Shown piece by piece: positions 8,164-16,264 of a stretch of 39,175 bases of DNA (positions within the stretch are counted from its first letter, which is position 1; every line of letters begins with the position of its first letter). The position numbers and the translations under genes were made by a program. The notes beneath the pieces were generated by a model, which was not told where the DNA came from, did not search any database, and saw only the letters and a program-made list of their open reading frames with translations. The stretch lies in NCBI GenBank assembly GCA_900546355.1, contig URCM01000017.1, positions 1 through 39,175 of the forward strand, read 5' to 3'. The DNA comes from an uncultured Bacteroides sp. (GTDB taxonomy: Bacteria; Bacteroidota; Bacteroidia; Bacteroidales; Bacteroidaceae).

Positions 8164-10035
8164 ATGAAAAAAACAGTTTTATTAGCAGGTATGCTTTTCG
8201 CCTTTTGTGGCGGAGAAGCAGGAGCATTGGCTCAGACGGTAACAGATTACACGGCAGTCCGCAATGTACATTCACACAATGATTATTGCCAGAACCTGCC
8301 TTTTTACACAGCTTATTCGGCACGCTGCGCTTCCATCGAAGCAGACATCTTTGCAGTGGATGGAGAATTATACGTTGCCCATGAACGAAAAGAAATCGAC
8401 AGGAAACGTACCTTGCGTGCGCTCTACTTAGACCCCATCCGCCGACAAATGGAGCTGAACGGAGGGAAGGCTTATCCCGACGGGAAAAGCTTTCAACTCC
8501 TGATAGACCTGAAAACCGGTTATGCCGAGACAATGCCCATACTGGAAAAGCAATTGGAAGAATATCTGTCTTGCTTCGACACGGAACACAACCCTTCGGC
8601 TGTACAGATTGTGATAACAGGCAACCAGCCTGCTCCCGCGGATTTTGCGAAATATGCTTCGTTTATCCAGTTCGACGGACAACCGGATAAAGTTTATACG
8701 GCGGAAGAAAGCAAGCGGGTGGCACTGCTCAGTGTTCCTTTCTTTATCTATTCGGAATGGAACGGGTTGGGAAGAATGGTCGAAGGCGAATACGATAAAG
8801 TAAAGACAGTAATCGACCAGGCACACAAGGAAGGTAAGAAAATCCGTTTTTGGGGATGCCCTGATACGAAAACCGCATGGAATACGTTTATGAAAATGGG
8901 AGTAGACTATATCAATACCGACCGTCCGGAACTGATAGCCGGTTTTCTGAACGATTATCCTGCCGGATATTATTCTTCGAACGGACTGTTTCATGACGTA
9001 TATCAACCTACATACGCATCCGACAATGCCGGTGAATTGCCGCAAAATGTCATCGTCTTGATTTCGGATGGCGGAGCGGGACAGGCTCAGATGTGGGCTG
9101 CCGCTACTGCAAACGGAGGTGACTTAAACTTGATGCAGATGCGCAATATCGCTTTGGTGCGTAATAATCCGACCAACGATTACACGACCGATTCGGCGGG
9201 AGCGGGCACAGCCTTGGCCACTGGGGTACAGACACGTAACCGACGGATTGGTACAGACCCGGAAGGAAACACGGTGGCCAATATCACCGAGAAACTGGAG
9301 GCTGCAGGCGTACGTACCGGAATCGTTACGAACGATGGTGTATGCGGAGCTACGCCTTCTGCTTATTTCGCCCATCAGCCGGAACGTAATTTCAGCCAAG
9401 AGATAGCGGGCGATTTATTGAATGCGCCGGTACATCTGGTAGTGGGTGCTCCCGAAGCGGCGTTTGCGGCTCAGGATAGTTCGTTGACAAAAAGAATGCG
9501 TGGACAAGGCGTAAAAGTAACTGATAATCCGAAGGACATCCGCACCTTGAAGGCAGACGAACGGATGGTTTGTTTGCGTGGAGATGATTATGAAAGAGGC
9601 AAACGTGTGATTGAAGAAACGTTTGAAGACGTACTGGCGTACTTATCGAAAGATAACGACAAAGGGTTTTTCCTGATGGTGGAAGGAGCCAAAGTAGATA
9701 AAGGAGGACACGGCAGAAACTTGTCAACAGTAATAGACGAATATTTATCGTTCGACAAAGTAGTGGGCAAAGCCCTGAAATTTGCCGATGAACAAAAAAA
9801 TACGTTGGTCATTGTATTGTCCGACCATGAGACCGGCGGATTGACTTTATTAGACGGCGATTATAAAACCGGAACAGTCATGGGACAGTTTGCAACAAAC
9901 GACCATACCGGAATCCCTGTTTTACTGTATGCCTATGGTCCTTCTTCACAGAACTTCCGGGGTTTTTTCCGGAATTTCGAGTTAGAGCAGAAAATTATGA
10001 AATTATACAATAGCCGTTTGGGAAAGAAGGATTAA
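8164..10035 (+). CDS. Secreted fusion: GDPD/PI-PLC-like phosphodiesterase plus alkaline phosphatase
   Basis: The 623-residue protein has a signal peptide (1-23, GALA-Q) and two catalytic domains. Domain 1 (about 30-265) has the PI-PLC/GDPD superfamily marks HSHNDY (36-41), E-A-D (59-61), V-A-H-E (H73) and ends in N-T-D-R-P (251-255). Domain 2 (about 290-615) is a PhoA-type alkaline phosphatase. Every residue of the E. coli centre has a counterpart at matching spacing: D302 (D51), nucleophile S344 in TDSAGAGTA (S102), T397 and R408 (T155, R166), E507, D512, K513 and H516 (E322, D327, K328, H331), D554 and H555 (D369, H370) and H581 (H412). Both active sites look intact, so one protein could cut a phosphodiester and then the resulting monoester outside the cytoplasm, releasing phosphate. 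Third gene of the SusC/D operon. The natural substrate is unknown. Confidence 0.9.
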   Translation: MKKTVLLAGMLFAFCGGEAGALAQTVTDYTAVRNVHSHNDYCQNLPFYTAYSARCASIEADIFAVDGELYVAHERKEIDRKRTLRALYLDPIRRQMELNGGKAYPDGKSFQLLIDLKTGYAETMPILEKQLEEYLSCFDTEHNPSAVQIVITGNQPAPADFAKYASFIQFDGQPDKVYTAEESKRVALLSVPFFIYSEWNGLGRMVEGEYDKVKTVIDQAHKEGKKIRFWGCPDTKTAWNTFMKMGVDYINTDRPELIAGFLNDYPAGYYSSNGLFHDVYQPTYASDNAGELPQNVIVLISDGGAGQAQMWAAATANGGDLNLMQMRNIALVRNNPTNDYTTDSAGAGTALATGVQTRNRRIGTDPEGNTVANITEKLEAAGVRTGIVTNDGVCGATPSAYFAHQPERNFSQEIAGDLLNAPVHLVVGAPEAAFAAQDSSLTKRMRGQGVKVTDNPKDIRTLKADERMVCLRGDDYERGKRVIEETFEDVLAYLSKDNDKGFFLMVEGAKVDKGGHGRNLSTVIDEYLSFDKVVGKALKFADEQKNTLVIVLSDHETGGLTLLDGDYKTGTVMGQFATNDHTGIPVLLYAYGPSSQNFRGFFRNFELEQKIMKLYNSRLGKKD

Positions 10036-10062
10036 TAGGTTTCATGCCCGGTTTAGCTATAC

Positions 10063-10145
10063 TGAAACTATAGTTTTAACAAGCTGAAACTTTAGTTTCA
10101 TTATACTAAAACTACAGTTTCAGTATAATGAAACAAAGGTGAAAC
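10063..10145. repeat. Three 16-bp palindromes at an exact 22-bp period
   Basis: Palindromes of the form TGAAACTnnAGTTTCA start at 10063, 10085 and 10107, so the period is exactly 22 bases. The middle one is perfect; the outer ones differ by one base each. A fourth half-site TGAAAC starts at 10129, again 22 bases on. The 6-base spacers are AT-rich (acaagc, ttatac, gtataa), and ttatac and gtataa are reverse complements. The array lies between two convergent genes. Confidence 0.8.
10084..10123. terminator. Possible bidirectional terminator hairpin
   Basis: Units 2 and 3 of the palindrome array can pair with each other: a 15-bp stem (10084-10098 with 10109-10123) with a single mismatch and a 10-nt loop. 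It sits 49 bases after the stop of the phosphatase gene and between convergent genes. It lacks a long T-tract on either side, so termination is only a suggestion. Confidence 0.4.
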
Positions 10146-10192
10146 TCGGCAAGACCAATCAGACAAGCTGTATGTATGTCTGCCAGAACCCA

Positions 10193-10226
10193 TGCAGGGG
10201 CGGAGCCTGACAGGCCCGCCCCTGCA
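10193..10226. repeat. GC-rich hairpin element, copy 1
   Basis: TGCAGGGGCGG (10193-10203) pairs perfectly with CCGCCCCTGCA (10216-10226), and GCCT/AGGC extends the stem past one bulged A. It is related to the hairpins at 13903-13973 and 38008-38075 (TGTAGGGGC/CCCCTACA type). It ends 25 bases before the 3' end of the GH5 gene and could help end either convergent transcript. Confidence 0.65.
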
Positions 10227-10251
10227 AGTTAACACATCATGCCGCAACCGC

Positions 10252-12210
10252 TTATTCCAATGTCAGCCGCTCGATGACGAACGGCTTCCCGCCTGTCGAC
10301 CAAAAGCCGATGATGTACAGGTGCGACGGGTCTACCGCTACTCCGTTTGCGGTCTTCATGTTGTGCAAGTCTATCACGACACGCCGGGAATTGCCGAAAT
10401 CAAACATGGCCGGATCGGTCCAGTAATTATTCTGGTCGAAAAGGCGGAACGAGATACCGCTGTCGTTGTCGCTGCCCAGTTCGACGGTCAGCGTACGATA
10501 CCCCGACAAATCCAGCCCGTTGGCATACTGCCAGCCTCCAAATCCATAGGGTCCGGTTACCAACGTATGGGTCGCCTCGTCGAAAGTTCCCGTTTCCCAG
10601 ATGCAAGGGTCAAACATTTCTTCGGTCAGCGGGAAGGGGGTGATGACATTCACCGTCAGCGTCAGCGTCTGTTCGGTTCCTTGCTCCGAGGTATAAGATA
10701 TGGTTACCTGGGAGGTACCCGTCTTTCGGGCGCGCATTTCGCCCAGTTCCTCTATTGATAACACGTCGGGATTGCTGCTTTGCATTTCCGCCTGTGTGGT
10801 CACTACCCGGCTGCTTCCGTCGGCATACAGGGCGTTCACTACCGCGTAACGGCTGTCTCCCATGCGGATGTCGAGTTCATCTCCTTCAATGCCCGTCAGT
10901 GCCAGGCCGGTCAGTTCGCCTTCGGCAGGTGCTTCGCCCGCATATTCCTGCAACCAATGGTAAACAGGCCAGGGACAGGCTTCGGGGTCGTTCAGGAAGG
11001 TGTAGGCTCCCTCCGTGCCCGGTTCGTCCTTAAAGTCGACCAGCAGATGGGTGCCGGTGAAAATCATCCAGCTCACGTTGCCCGTATTGTCGGCAATGTA
11101 CTTGAAGTTGGCCCCGAATCCGGTGCCTCCGGCTACACCTGTAATGCTCTTTCCCCAGGATGAATCATACTTGGCAGGAGCCCAGTCCATTTCCGTCACC
11201 ATAACAGGTGCGAAGCTGGCCACCGGCATCACTTGTGCGTCCCAGCCACGCTGGAAGCCTTCGTATCCGCCTCCCATGACGCCTCCCAGTTCCGCACTGG
11301 GCTCTTCGGCATCGCTTCCGTACCATCCCGGATAGACATGTACGGCGTATCCGATGTTCTCTCCTTCTATCGGGTAAGTGGCGTATCCGCTATATTGCGA
11401 CTGGTAGGCAAGCCCGGGCACCCAGATGATATTGTCGGCTCCGTTGTCCCGTATCACGTCGACCACGCTCTGGAAGAACGTCTTCATGCTTTCAAACTGC
11501 GGCAAGGTAGAGCTTCCAGTCGAGCCGTCGGTACCTACAATGTTGATGGGTTCGTTGGCAAGCTCGAACATGACACCCCAATTGCCTTTCAGTTTGGGAT
11601 GGCTCGACACGATGTCCCACACTTCTATCAGGAAGGTGTTGTAGTCATCTCCTACGGCAATCTTTTCCGGGCAGACTCCGGGCGGGCGCATCACGACGTA
11701 CAGCCCTTTGGCGTTGGCATATTCCGCCATGGGTATGAACACTTCGTCCAGGTACTTCCGGAAGCGTTCGGCCGAAAAGCGTTCATGGCCTTCGTAACGC
11801 ACCGATTCCTGGTCGGGGTCGTCGCTCCAGTACGGGTCCATGTGCATCCGGATAAAGTCCATCCGCCAGCCGGCCTTTTCCATTCCGTCTATCTGCCGCT
11901 TGTTCCACGAAAGGCATCCCGCCACATCGTAGTTGTTCCATGCGTTCTGGTTGAAGAACGGACTGAACGTCATGCCATATCCGTGCAGGTTTACCGGTTT
12001 GCCTGTAGCGTCGCACAGGTACCTGCCGTTTATCGACAGCCGTGGCATCACTTGTTCTATCGGTTCTTCGGGTTCAGGGTCAACCGGTTCTTCCGGCGTA
12101 GGTGGATTGGGTTCCTCGTTTTGCACTACCGGGTCATCCGAGCAGGCAGCCAGGCTAAGGACGCTCATAAGTGCCCATAAGCAGTAAATGATAAATGTTT
12201 GTCTTTTCAT
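10252..12210 (-). CDS. GH5 endo-glycanase lipoprotein with Ig-like and C-terminal carbohydrate-binding-like domains
   Basis: The 652-residue protein has a lipobox at Cys23 (LSLAAC), then an acidic Pro/Glu linker (31-53) that would hold it off the cell surface. The GH5 barrel spans about 57-425: R-M-D-F-I-R-M-H at 116-123, acid/base E220 in F-E-L-A-N-E-P and nucleophile E340 in V-T-E-M-D-W. Residues about 433-523 fit a BIG2-type Ig-like domain, and about 527-652 a beta-sandwich resembling a carbohydrate-binding module (IWETGTF ... YGFGGWQYANGLDLSGYRTL broken up). In a xylan locus this is most likely a GH5 xylanase or arabinoxylanase, but subfamily cannot be settled by eye; a mannanase or glucanase remains possible. 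Last gene of the cluster, 68 bases after the propeller gene. Confidence 0.9.
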   Translation of the reverse strand: MKRQTFIIYCLWALMSVLSLAACSDDPVVQNEEPNPPTPEEPVDPEPEEPIEQVMPRLSINGRYLCDATGKPVNLHGYGMTFSPFFNQNAWNNYDVAGCLSWNKRQIDGMEKAGWRMDFIRMHMDPYWSDDPDQESVRYEGHERFSAERFRKYLDEVFIPMAEYANAKGLYVVMRPPGVCPEKIAVGDDYNTFLIEVWDIVSSHPKLKGNWGVMFELANEPINIVGTDGSTGSSTLPQFESMKTFFQSVVDVIRDNGADNIIWVPGLAYQSQYSGYATYPIEGENIGYAVHVYPGWYGSDAEEPSAELGGVMGGGYEGFQRGWDAQVMPVASFAPVMVTEMDWAPAKYDSSWGKSITGVAGGTGFGANFKYIADNTGNVSWMIFTGTHLLVDFKDEPGTEGAYTFLNDPEACPWPVYHWLQEYAGEAPAEGELTGLALTGIEGDELDIRMGDSRYAVVNALYADGSSRVVTTQAEMQSSNPDVLSIEELGEMRARKTGTSQVTISYTSEQGTEQTLTLTVNVITPFPLTEEMFDPCIWETGTFDEATHTLVTGPYGFGGWQYANGLDLSGYRTLTVELGSDNDSGISFRLFDQNNYWTDPAMFDFGNSRRVVIDLHNMKTANGVAVDPSHLYIIGFWSTGGKPFVIERLTLE

Positions 12211-12278
12211 TGTTTTTTTGTTTTTATTGATTGATTAAACATCAGATGAATAGTTGAACGGCACCAAGTGGCTATATT

Positions 12279-13463
12279 TTAAAATCCAAGTATCTTTTTC
12301 TTAAAGTGATACCGGAAAAGCACGTGGTTGTCTTCCTCTTTCAGGTAGCTGGACAGGCGCAGGAAGGTCGGGTTGCCGCTTTCTTTGGCCTGCTCTTTCC
12401 TGCTGCAAAGGAAAGAGGCTTCGAAATAACCCAAATAATCGTCCGAGCAGCCTCCACCGGATAAAAGCTCCGTTTGCACACCTACATCCGGCATAAGGAT
12501 GTTGTCGATGAGCCGACAAGACTTCCCGTCCCATGCCAGCGTCTGTCGGTTGTTGAGCGACAAGAGTAGACGACCATCGGTAGCAGCAATGGCTGTGATG
12601 CCTAAGCCTAACCCTTTTTCTCGTAGCAGACTGCGCGCTTCCGAAAACTCCAGCCCTTTGTGAGCCTGCCAAAAAGCTTTGTCGGCCGCCATGTCCGGCA
12701 CGTCAATCACGTATTTACCTGTTATCTCACGCCCGTCGTATGCATAAACCTCGTTGGATAGCGGAACAATCATGAGCCATTCCCCCTGGAAGAAAGCCAT
12801 CGGATGATACAGCAACGGGTAATGTACCGCCCCGGAATGTACCGTTACGGCATCTATCAGCTTATGTGAGGCCAGCCGGTTGCCGGCAATATCCAGCCGG
12901 GCATATGCGCAACCGCTGTCGGCTGCTTTGTTCGGCAGCGGATAATAAGCCAGCAGAACGCTGTCGTTGCATACTGTCAAGGAAGCGATATTGGCATCAT
13001 GCGGGTCTACATACAAGGCGGAGTGGAATTTCCCTTGGTAGGTATACCTGAATATTTTCTTTTGTACGTTGCTTACCACATAGACCAGTTTGTTTGTGCG
13101 GTCCAACGCATAACAATCCATGTAAAGATATTCTTCCGGGCCGTTTCCTCTGCGACCGATTTCGTTTAAGAACCGTCCTGTGCCGTCGAAGGCATACAGC
13201 CCTTTCCCGTCCTGCACAAAGTAACAGCCGCCGTCGCGTTTGGCGGAAAGGATATTGTCCAGCAGGCATTCATCCGATGTTTCCAAAGGGATATAGGCGA
13301 TGCTGTCGGTTAGGACGTCAATGTCTGTTTCTATTGCCTCTCTGGGATGAAGGACGCGTACATCCGTCACTTCCTTCGTCTTTTGTTGGCAAGAGAGGCA
13401 CAGACTACAGAGTATGATTCCCCATAGATGGTTGCGGATAATGTGATGCTTATGAATTTTCAT
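12279..13463 (-). CDS. 6-bladed beta-propeller lipoprotein (PF17170 type)
   Basis: The 394-residue protein has a lipobox at Cys25 (LCLSC). The opening D-S-I-A-Y-I-P-L-E-T-S-D-E-C-L-L-D, the blade G-L-Y-A-F-D-G-T-G-R-F-L-N-E-I-G-R-R-G and N-G-P-E-E-Y are the signature of the Bacteroidota 6-bladed propeller family (DUF5128). Members are found beside SusC/D loci and sensors and may bind or sense at the cell surface; no enzyme activity is known. Here it lies between the GH10 terminator and the GH5 gene, behind a 595-base gap, which is not the usual xylan-locus order. I see no good -7 box in front of it. Confidence 0.85.
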   Translation of the reverse strand: MKIHKHHIIRNHLWGIILCSLCLSCQQKTKEVTDVRVLHPREAIETDIDVLTDSIAYIPLETSDECLLDNILSAKRDGGCYFVQDGKGLYAFDGTGRFLNEIGRRGNGPEEYLYMDCYALDRTNKLVYVVSNVQKKIFRYTYQGKFHSALYVDPHDANIASLTVCNDSVLLAYYPLPNKAADSGCAYARLDIAGNRLASHKLIDAVTVHSGAVHYPLLYHPMAFFQGEWLMIVPLSNEVYAYDGREITGKYVIDVPDMAADKAFWQAHKGLEFSEARSLLREKGLGLGITAIAATDGRLLLSLNNRQTLAWDGKSCRLIDNILMPDVGVQTELLSGGGCSDDYLGYFEASFLCSRKEQAKESGNPTFLRLSSYLKEEDNHVLFRYHFKKKILGF

Positions 13464-13562
13464 AATTGGCTCATTATTAAGGTGTAACTACGGTCTGTAT
13501 CGCGAGGCAAAGAACCAAACCGCGACAGGGTTTGCAGACAGAATCTTTTTCTACTTGATTTG

Positions 13563-13579
13563 AGAAACTGTTTTGAATT
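13563..13579 (-). repeat. Short repeat word, minus-strand copy
   Basis: AGAAACTGTTTTGAATT is the exact reverse complement of 1419-1435 and differs by one base from 39096-39112. Confidence 0.6.
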
Positions 13580-13585
13580 GTTTGA

Positions 13586-13633
13586 TAAAAACCCCTTTCC
13601 ATCATCCTCAAATAGAAGATGATGAGAAAGGGG
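13586..13633 (-). terminator. Intrinsic terminator 2 on the minus strand
   Basis: The stem is CCCCTTTC plus CATCATC (13592-13606) against GATGATG and GAAAGGGG (13618-13633), 15 bp with one bulged A and an 11-nt loop. Read on the minus strand it is followed at once by five T. No gene lies between it and the GH10 terminator 360 bases upstream. Confidence 0.75.
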
Positions 13634-13746
13634 GGCTTTAACTAACTAACAAAGATCGCTTATTCAGCAGCCACGCTTGAATGGGTTAATGGGTTATGTA
13701 AAAGCAATGCCGATACAGCACTGTGTTGTCTTTTTGGTAAATATGC

Positions 13747-13785
13747 CCCCTTTCCATCTCCCCAAACCGGCTTGATAGAAAGGGG
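13747..13785. repeat. Second CCCCTTTC/GAAAGGGG hairpin
   Basis: CCCCTTTCCATC recurs here (13747 on) with GATAGAAAGGGG closing at 13785, followed by AACTTTAAACTAACAAAG; the copy at 13592-13654 is followed by CTTTAACTAACTAACAAAG. The two modules are about 155 bases apart and look like a duplicated unit. This one has no T-tract. Confidence 0.6.
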
Positions 13786-13902
13786 AACTTTAAACTAACA
13801 AAGGAAAATTATTCTTTCACTGTTCGTTCTTTTATTTTATGAATGCCCGCATTTGGCCTGATTGCCTACAGGAGCGGTTCATTCAGTGCTAACCAATTAA
13901 CT

Positions 13903-13973
13903 TGTAGGGGCAGGGTCTGCCTGCCCGAATACATCCACGTAGACACATACGGGCGGGCTACCCCGCCCCTACA
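13903..13973. repeat. GC-rich hairpin element, copy 2
   Basis: TGTAGGGGCAGGG (13903-13915) pairs with CCCCGCCCCTACA (13961-13973) with mismatches only near the inner end, and GCCTGCCCG / CGGGCGGGC extends it. It stands out from its AT-rich surroundings by base composition. Confidence 0.7.
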
Positions 13974-13995
13974 TGAGCTATTGCGGATATTCATT

Positions 13996-14038
13996 AAAAA
14001 AAGCAGCGGGATTTTATCCCTTTGACAAGCAATCCCGC
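13996..14038 (-). terminator. Intrinsic terminator after the GH10 gene
   Basis: GCGGGATT (14006-14013) pairs perfectly with AATCCCGC (14031-14038). On the minus strand the stem is followed by seven T (13996-14002 read as A on the plus strand). It starts 20 bases after the GH10 stop codon, so the xusA-to-GH10 transcript very likely ends here and the propeller and GH5 genes need either readthrough or their own promoter. Confidence 0.85.
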
Positions 14039-14058
14039 CACCCAAACTATATCATTCT

Positions 14059-16248
14059 TTATTCTGCAGGAGTAGCAGAAGGTTCTACAACCACTTTACC
14101 AGCCAGTCCGTTGGCAAAACCACCGTAGGTAGGCTTGCGGCTATAGTTCAAGTCCCAAAGTCCTATAGGCTCGCCGCCTCTCCAGCCCGAATCAGCCGGG
14201 CTGTCGGTCATGCACCACTGCGTAATGCCGTACTGCTGTGCCGCAGGAATGATTTCGAAGTACTTCTGGATGATGAACTGGTAGAATTCAGCCATCTTCA
14301 GTTGCTGTTCGTAAGTCACATTCTCGGTCTTGATACCTGTGCCGAACGCGTTTTCCACGATTCCCATATCCAATTCGGAAATCTTGATGAGCTTGCCGGT
14401 AGCAGCCATCAGTTGGAACATATTGACGATAGCGTCTTCCTGGGCTTTCTGGTCTGCCTCGTTCAGGATGTAGCTGACGTGCATCTGCGTGCCGATACCG
14501 TCAATCTTGGCTCCGTTTTCTTCCCACACTTCAATCCAGTGGATAAGGCTCTTCAGCTTCTGGTTGCCGTCCCACCACGATTCCAGGTTGTAATCGTTGA
14601 TGAACAGTTTCAGGTCTGCCGCATTGCCTCCGTGTTCTGCGAAATGTTTTACGGCAGCTTGTGTCACGATAGGCACATAGTCTTCGTTGCCCAAGTAATC
14701 TTGCCAATAGAAGTTGGTTGACGGGTCACCGTTCGTAGCCGATTGCAAATCATAATATCCGTCGCCGTCAGCATCTACTCCCGAGATTGCTTCGTTGACC
14801 GCATCCCATGCTACTACATAACCGCCGCAAGCTTCCATCATGCCGTTAATCCAGTTATCCATGGCCCAAGTCAGCGTGTCTTTCTTTTCTTCGGGGGTCA
14901 ATGGTTCTGTATTGCCGGTTTTTTGTGTATAGAAAGCCAAATCATCAATGTAGATGTCACCGGCAAAATCTCCGAAACTGAAAATTAAACGTGTAGCTCC
15001 TTCTTTACCACAAGTACAAGACAATGTAACGTCTTTCCATTCTGTATTGAAAGCGACTGCACCGAATTCACCTCCAGAAGAATAATCTGATGTCACTTGA
15101 AGTCCGGCACTGAAATTACCTTCAGCCGAACCTTTTATCTTATAAGATACATAGTAAGTTTCATTCATTTCGAAAGGAGTGTCGAAATCGACAGCCATTT
15201 GGGCTTCCCATGAATTCACAGCGGAAGGGTTGGTTATTTTCATAGCGGCACTTCCGTCAGGACCTGCTCCTTGAACAATTTCAAAAGTCGAGTTATTGCC
15301 CCAACCACCCGGATAGTCTGTACCAGAAAAATCATTCTGATAAAGATATTCATTGGTAACAATGCCGGATACTCTATCTATATGAGAAACCCGCAACCAC
15401 TGAATACGTAGTTCACCTTCATAAGTACCGGGTTGAAATACAATGAAACTATTGTCTATCGGGCAACCTGTAAAGTTCAAGGAAACTTCGGACCATTCGT
15501 CCGTAAAATTTAGCGTTTGTTCCAATAGAGTTCCCCAATTGCCAAACTGAACATTCAAAGAACCAGAAGTAGACCCTTTTATGTAAGCGGTTACCTTATA
15601 TTCTTCACCCACGGTTGTTGGTATTCCGTCTGCGACAAAATATTGATACCACTCTCCCGGATAATTACTTACTAAGCATCCGTCTTTAAATTCAGGCGTA
15701 TAGCCCATTACATAAAACGGGAAACTTGTATAAGTGGAATAATCTTCATACTTGACTTCCACCTCCACAGGTTCTACGGGACCCGTATCAATCGTCCTAT
15801 CTGCAATCAAACTGTTCAGATATGTGTTGTTTTGTTGCGAATGCCAAGCCAAGGTATGTCCGTAAATGGTCACTCCCGCTTCTTTGGCTGTTTCCACGAA
15901 AGATGTTACCGTACTAAAATTCATGGAGCCGTCATCGGAGACGCAAGATGCGTATTTCATTTCGTTACCCGCTGTCATTTCATCAAAATTAGTACGAATC
16001 AATTCATAGATTACGCCCTTGGTATTGAAGTCGGTTGCCGCGATGGCACCTCCCAAGTGGAAACCGGGATGTGCCGTGCGGTCAACGTATGACTTCAATA
16101 CATCGTAATTGTTCAAATACTCGTATTGCGCAATGCTTTCGGGCTTCGCTACGTCGAAAGGCAAGACCTCATCGTCTACACACGATACCGCCACAGCAGC
16201 CGTCAATGCAAGCATCGGAAAAAGTTTTATGTATTGTTTCATAATCAT
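14059..16248 (-). CDS. GH10 endo-1,4-beta-xylanase lipoprotein with two CBM-like inserts in the catalytic domain
   Basis: The 729-residue lipoprotein (lipobox Cys23, AVAVSC) cuts internal beta-1,4 bonds of xylan. The GH10 barrel is split: the first part (about 40-150) ends with H-T-L-A-W-H (131-136), and the second part (about 450-715) carries acid/base E486 in W-D-A-V-N-E-A and nucleophile E625 in I-S-E-L-D-M. Between them lie two beta-sandwich modules, about 165-290 and 300-442, of the CBM22/CBM4_9 type (W-Y-Q-Y-F, A-Y-I-K-G and V-S-Y-K-I-K-G strands). This split layout is known from gut Bacteroides and Prevotella xylanases of the Xyn10A/Xyn10C type. Last gene before the terminator, 16 bases after xusE. 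The start could also be the second Met (residue 3). Confidence 0.95.
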   Translation of the reverse strand: MIMKQYIKLFPMLALTAAVAVSCVDDEVLPFDVAKPESIAQYEYLNNYDVLKSYVDRTAHPGFHLGGAIAATDFNTKGVIYELIRTNFDEMTAGNEMKYASCVSDDGSMNFSTVTSFVETAKEAGVTIYGHTLAWHSQQNNTYLNSLIADRTIDTGPVEPVEVEVKYEDYSTYTSFPFYVMGYTPEFKDGCLVSNYPGEWYQYFVADGIPTTVGEEYKVTAYIKGSTSGSLNVQFGNWGTLLEQTLNFTDEWSEVSLNFTGCPIDNSFIVFQPGTYEGELRIQWLRVSHIDRVSGIVTNEYLYQNDFSGTDYPGGWGNNSTFEIVQGAGPDGSAAMKITNPSAVNSWEAQMAVDFDTPFEMNETYYVSYKIKGSAEGNFSAGLQVTSDYSSGGEFGAVAFNTEWKDVTLSCTCGKEGATRLIFSFGDFAGDIYIDDLAFYTQKTGNTEPLTPEEKKDTLTWAMDNWINGMMEACGGYVVAWDAVNEAISGVDADGDGYYDLQSATNGDPSTNFYWQDYLGNEDYVPIVTQAAVKHFAEHGGNAADLKLFINDYNLESWWDGNQKLKSLIHWIEVWEENGAKIDGIGTQMHVSYILNEADQKAQEDAIVNMFQLMAATGKLIKISELDMGIVENAFGTGIKTENVTYEQQLKMAEFYQFIIQKYFEIIPAAQQYGITQWCMTDSPADSGWRGGEPIGLWDLNYSRKPTYGGFANGLAGKVVVEPSATPAE

Positions 16249-16264
16249 ACTTTTTTAAGGTTCG

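Larger units (their letters stand above)
13464..14058. other. Gene-free gap inside the xylan locus with four hairpins
   Basis: Read on the minus strand after the GH10 stop, it holds a terminator (14038-13996), a GC-rich hairpin (13973-13903), a CCCCTTTC/GAAAGGGG hairpin (13785-13747) and a second terminator of similar sequence (13633-13586). A repeat word is at 13563-13579. No ORF with family resemblance is seen; the 60-codon plus-strand ORF at 13843-14025 overlaps the GC-rich hairpin and is discounted. Confidence 0.7.

Noticed and set aside
8428..9045. 205-codon minus-strand frame
   Set aside because: Shadow of the phosphodiesterase-phosphatase gene.
10063..10145. CRISPR array reading of the 22-bp repeats
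   Set aside because: The units are 16-bp palindromes with 6-base spacers; CRISPR spacers are far longer, and no cas gene is present.
11233..12180. 315-codon plus-strand frame across the GH5 gene
   Set aside because: It overlaps the GH5 lipoprotein completely, and its translation is His/Val-rich without any domain; the GH5 catalytic motifs are on the other strand.
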